Origin: Planctomycetota bacterium
GTDB taxonomy: Bacteria; Planctomycetota; B129-G9; JAJDCN01
Reading direction: 5' to 3'
Length of the DNA: 33,164 bases
NCBI GenBank assembly: GCA_029260815.1
Contig: JAJDCN010000181.1
Span: 1-33,164, forward strand
The notes beneath the pieces are model-generated. The model was not told where the DNA came from, did not search any database, and saw nothing but the letters and a program-made list of their open reading frames with translations. Below are positions 32,589 to 33,164 of this stretch, piece after piece. The translations under genes and the position numbers were made by a program. How positions within the stretch are numbered: position 1 is the stretch's first letter; every line of letters starts with the position of its first letter.

Positions 32589-32604
32589 TGTTCCACGTGA
32601 AACA
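32589..32604. promoter_or_regulatory. parS-like ParB-binding site
   Basis: TGTTCCACGTGAAACA matches the Bacillus parS consensus TGTTNCACGTGAAACA at every defined position and is one mismatch from the fully symmetric form. It lies in a non-coding gap, 61 bases upstream of the -35 box of the rpmF operon. Known parS sites mark the region around the replication origin and nucleate ParB in chromosome segregation. A chance match of 15 defined bases in a window of this size is very unlikely. Confidence 0.75.
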
Positions 32605-32658
32605 GTAAAGGAACTTTACACTCAAAATCCGCCCAAAATGAAGTAACGTTCCTTTACT
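32604..32658. repeat. 11-bp inverted repeat with nested short palindromes
   Basis: agtaaaggaac (32604-32614) is mirrored exactly by gttcctttact (32648-32658) across 33 bases. A smaller palindrome, gtaaag-gaa-ctttac, overlaps the left arm. The left arm shares its first base with the parS-like site. There is no T-run suited to termination. The iterated GTAAAG/CTTTAC motif could be an operator for the fatty-acid operon or an accessory segregation site (inference). The remaining bases to 32769 show no gene. Confidence 0.55.
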
Positions 32659-32769
32659 TCCCCGCACGGCCCGCGCACCGCGCGCGCATAGTGCAGACAT
32701 ACTTCATGCACGAATCGGACCTAATTTGTAATGATCAGGAAAGGAAAAGTAAGAAATCCGCCGTCCGCT

Positions 32770-33164
32770 CTATGAGCGCCGACGCCGTCGGCGCCCCCAG
32801 ACCAATCCGCCCAACCCGACCACCACCAGCCCCATCGTCCCCGGCTCGGGGACGATGCCACTATTGCCGTAAATCAGGTATGTCTCGCCGGAGAGGTTGT
32901 TGCCGTTTGGGTCTGCCCAGCTTGCCCCGATGAGCAGGTCGTCATATCCATCGGCGTTGATGTCCCCCGCGTTGGAGACAGAGATGCCAGACCGATCCGT
33001 GGAGTCGATGCCGTTGAAGGCAACATCCGCATTGGCCAAGTCGACCATACCGGAAAGGGCCAAGGCTCCGCTCCTCCCATAGATCAGGTAGGTTTTTCCG
33101 GCATTGGCGTTTCCATTCGGGTCGGCCCGACTCGACCCGATGAGCAGGTCGTCAATGCCGTCGC
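32770..33164 (-). CDS. FG-GAP repeat protein with PEP-CTERM anchor, 3' part
   Basis: This is the C-terminal 130 or so residues of a gene that runs off the right edge; the frame is open to the end. Two FG-GAP (integrin-alpha-type) units are visible, with calcium-loop motifs DGIDDLLIGSS and DINADGYDDLLIGAS, each followed by ADPNG and a TYLIYG strand. The end is a PEP-CTERM signal: VPEPGTMGLVVVGLGGL, a membrane helix and a run of arginines. Such proteins are exported and processed by an exosortase, usually in bacteria making exopolysaccharide. The start lies outside the window. The stop codon is preceded by an 8-bp palindrome inside the arginine codons. Confidence 0.9.
   Translation of the reverse strand, partial: DGIDDLLIGSSRADPNGNANAGKTYLIYGRSGALALSGMVDLANADVAFNGIDSTDRSGISVSNAGDINADGYDDLLIGASWADPNGNNLSGETYLIYGNSGIVPEPGTMGLVVVGLGGLVWGRRRRRRS

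Noticed and set aside
32776-32794. Perfect palindrome gcgccgac-gcc-gtcggcgc considered as a terminator
   Set aside because: It lies inside the arginine codons of the PEP-CTERM tail, before the stop codon, with no adjoining T-run.

Overview
The window looks like the chromosome of a diderm (Gram-negative type) bacterium, plausibly of the Planctomycetota/PVC or a neighbouring candidate phylum. The hints are a PEP-CTERM tail on an FG-GAP protein at the right edge, lipoprotein signals, an outer-membrane porin gene, and an integrase whose N-terminal part resembles planctomycete integrases as I remember them. No rRNA or other firm taxonomic marker is present, so the phylum is an inference. Four blocks can be read.

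Block 1 (1-4925) is the end of a prophage or integrative element. Small genes on the + strand encode unknown structural proteins, a beta-helix fibre-like protein, two small membrane proteins of holin type and a small lipoprotein. They are followed by a lipoprotein staphylococcal-nuclease homologue and a convergent tyrosine integrase. The integrase faces the 3' end of an initiator tRNA-fMet (4926-5002), which is the likely attachment site. The structural genes are written in strongly G/T-biased codons, unlike everything to the right.

Block 2 (5061-14266) is chromosomal housekeeping. Glycerate kinase and an M48 protease lie on the - strand. Divergent from them is a + strand operon manA, rluB-like, a Rhizobium-type asparaginase and carA. 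Then come an MddA-like methanethiol S-methyltransferase, a YbhB-type PEBP protein and a NagZ-like GH3 hexosaminidase.

Block 3 (14259-26751, - strand) is a complete pel exopolysaccharide locus in the canonical order A-B-C-D-E-F-G. The PelA function is split into two overlapping genes: a glycoside hydrolase, and a middle-domain plus deacetylase protein. The encoded machine comprises the PelF glycosyltransferase, the PelD/E/G membrane complex with a c-di-GMP receptor site in PelD, periplasmic PelA enzymes, and the PelB/PelC export apparatus. It should make and export a partly deacetylated amino-sugar polymer for biofilm.

Block 4 (26919-32443, - strand) is a classical fatty-acid operon rpmF-plsX-fabH-fabD-fabG-acpP-fabF, read in the same direction as pel and directly upstream of it. 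Its 326-base upstream gap holds a good sigma70-type promoter, a sequence matching the ParB-binding parS consensus, and a perfect inverted repeat. The window ends inside an FG-GAP/PEP-CTERM surface protein gene.
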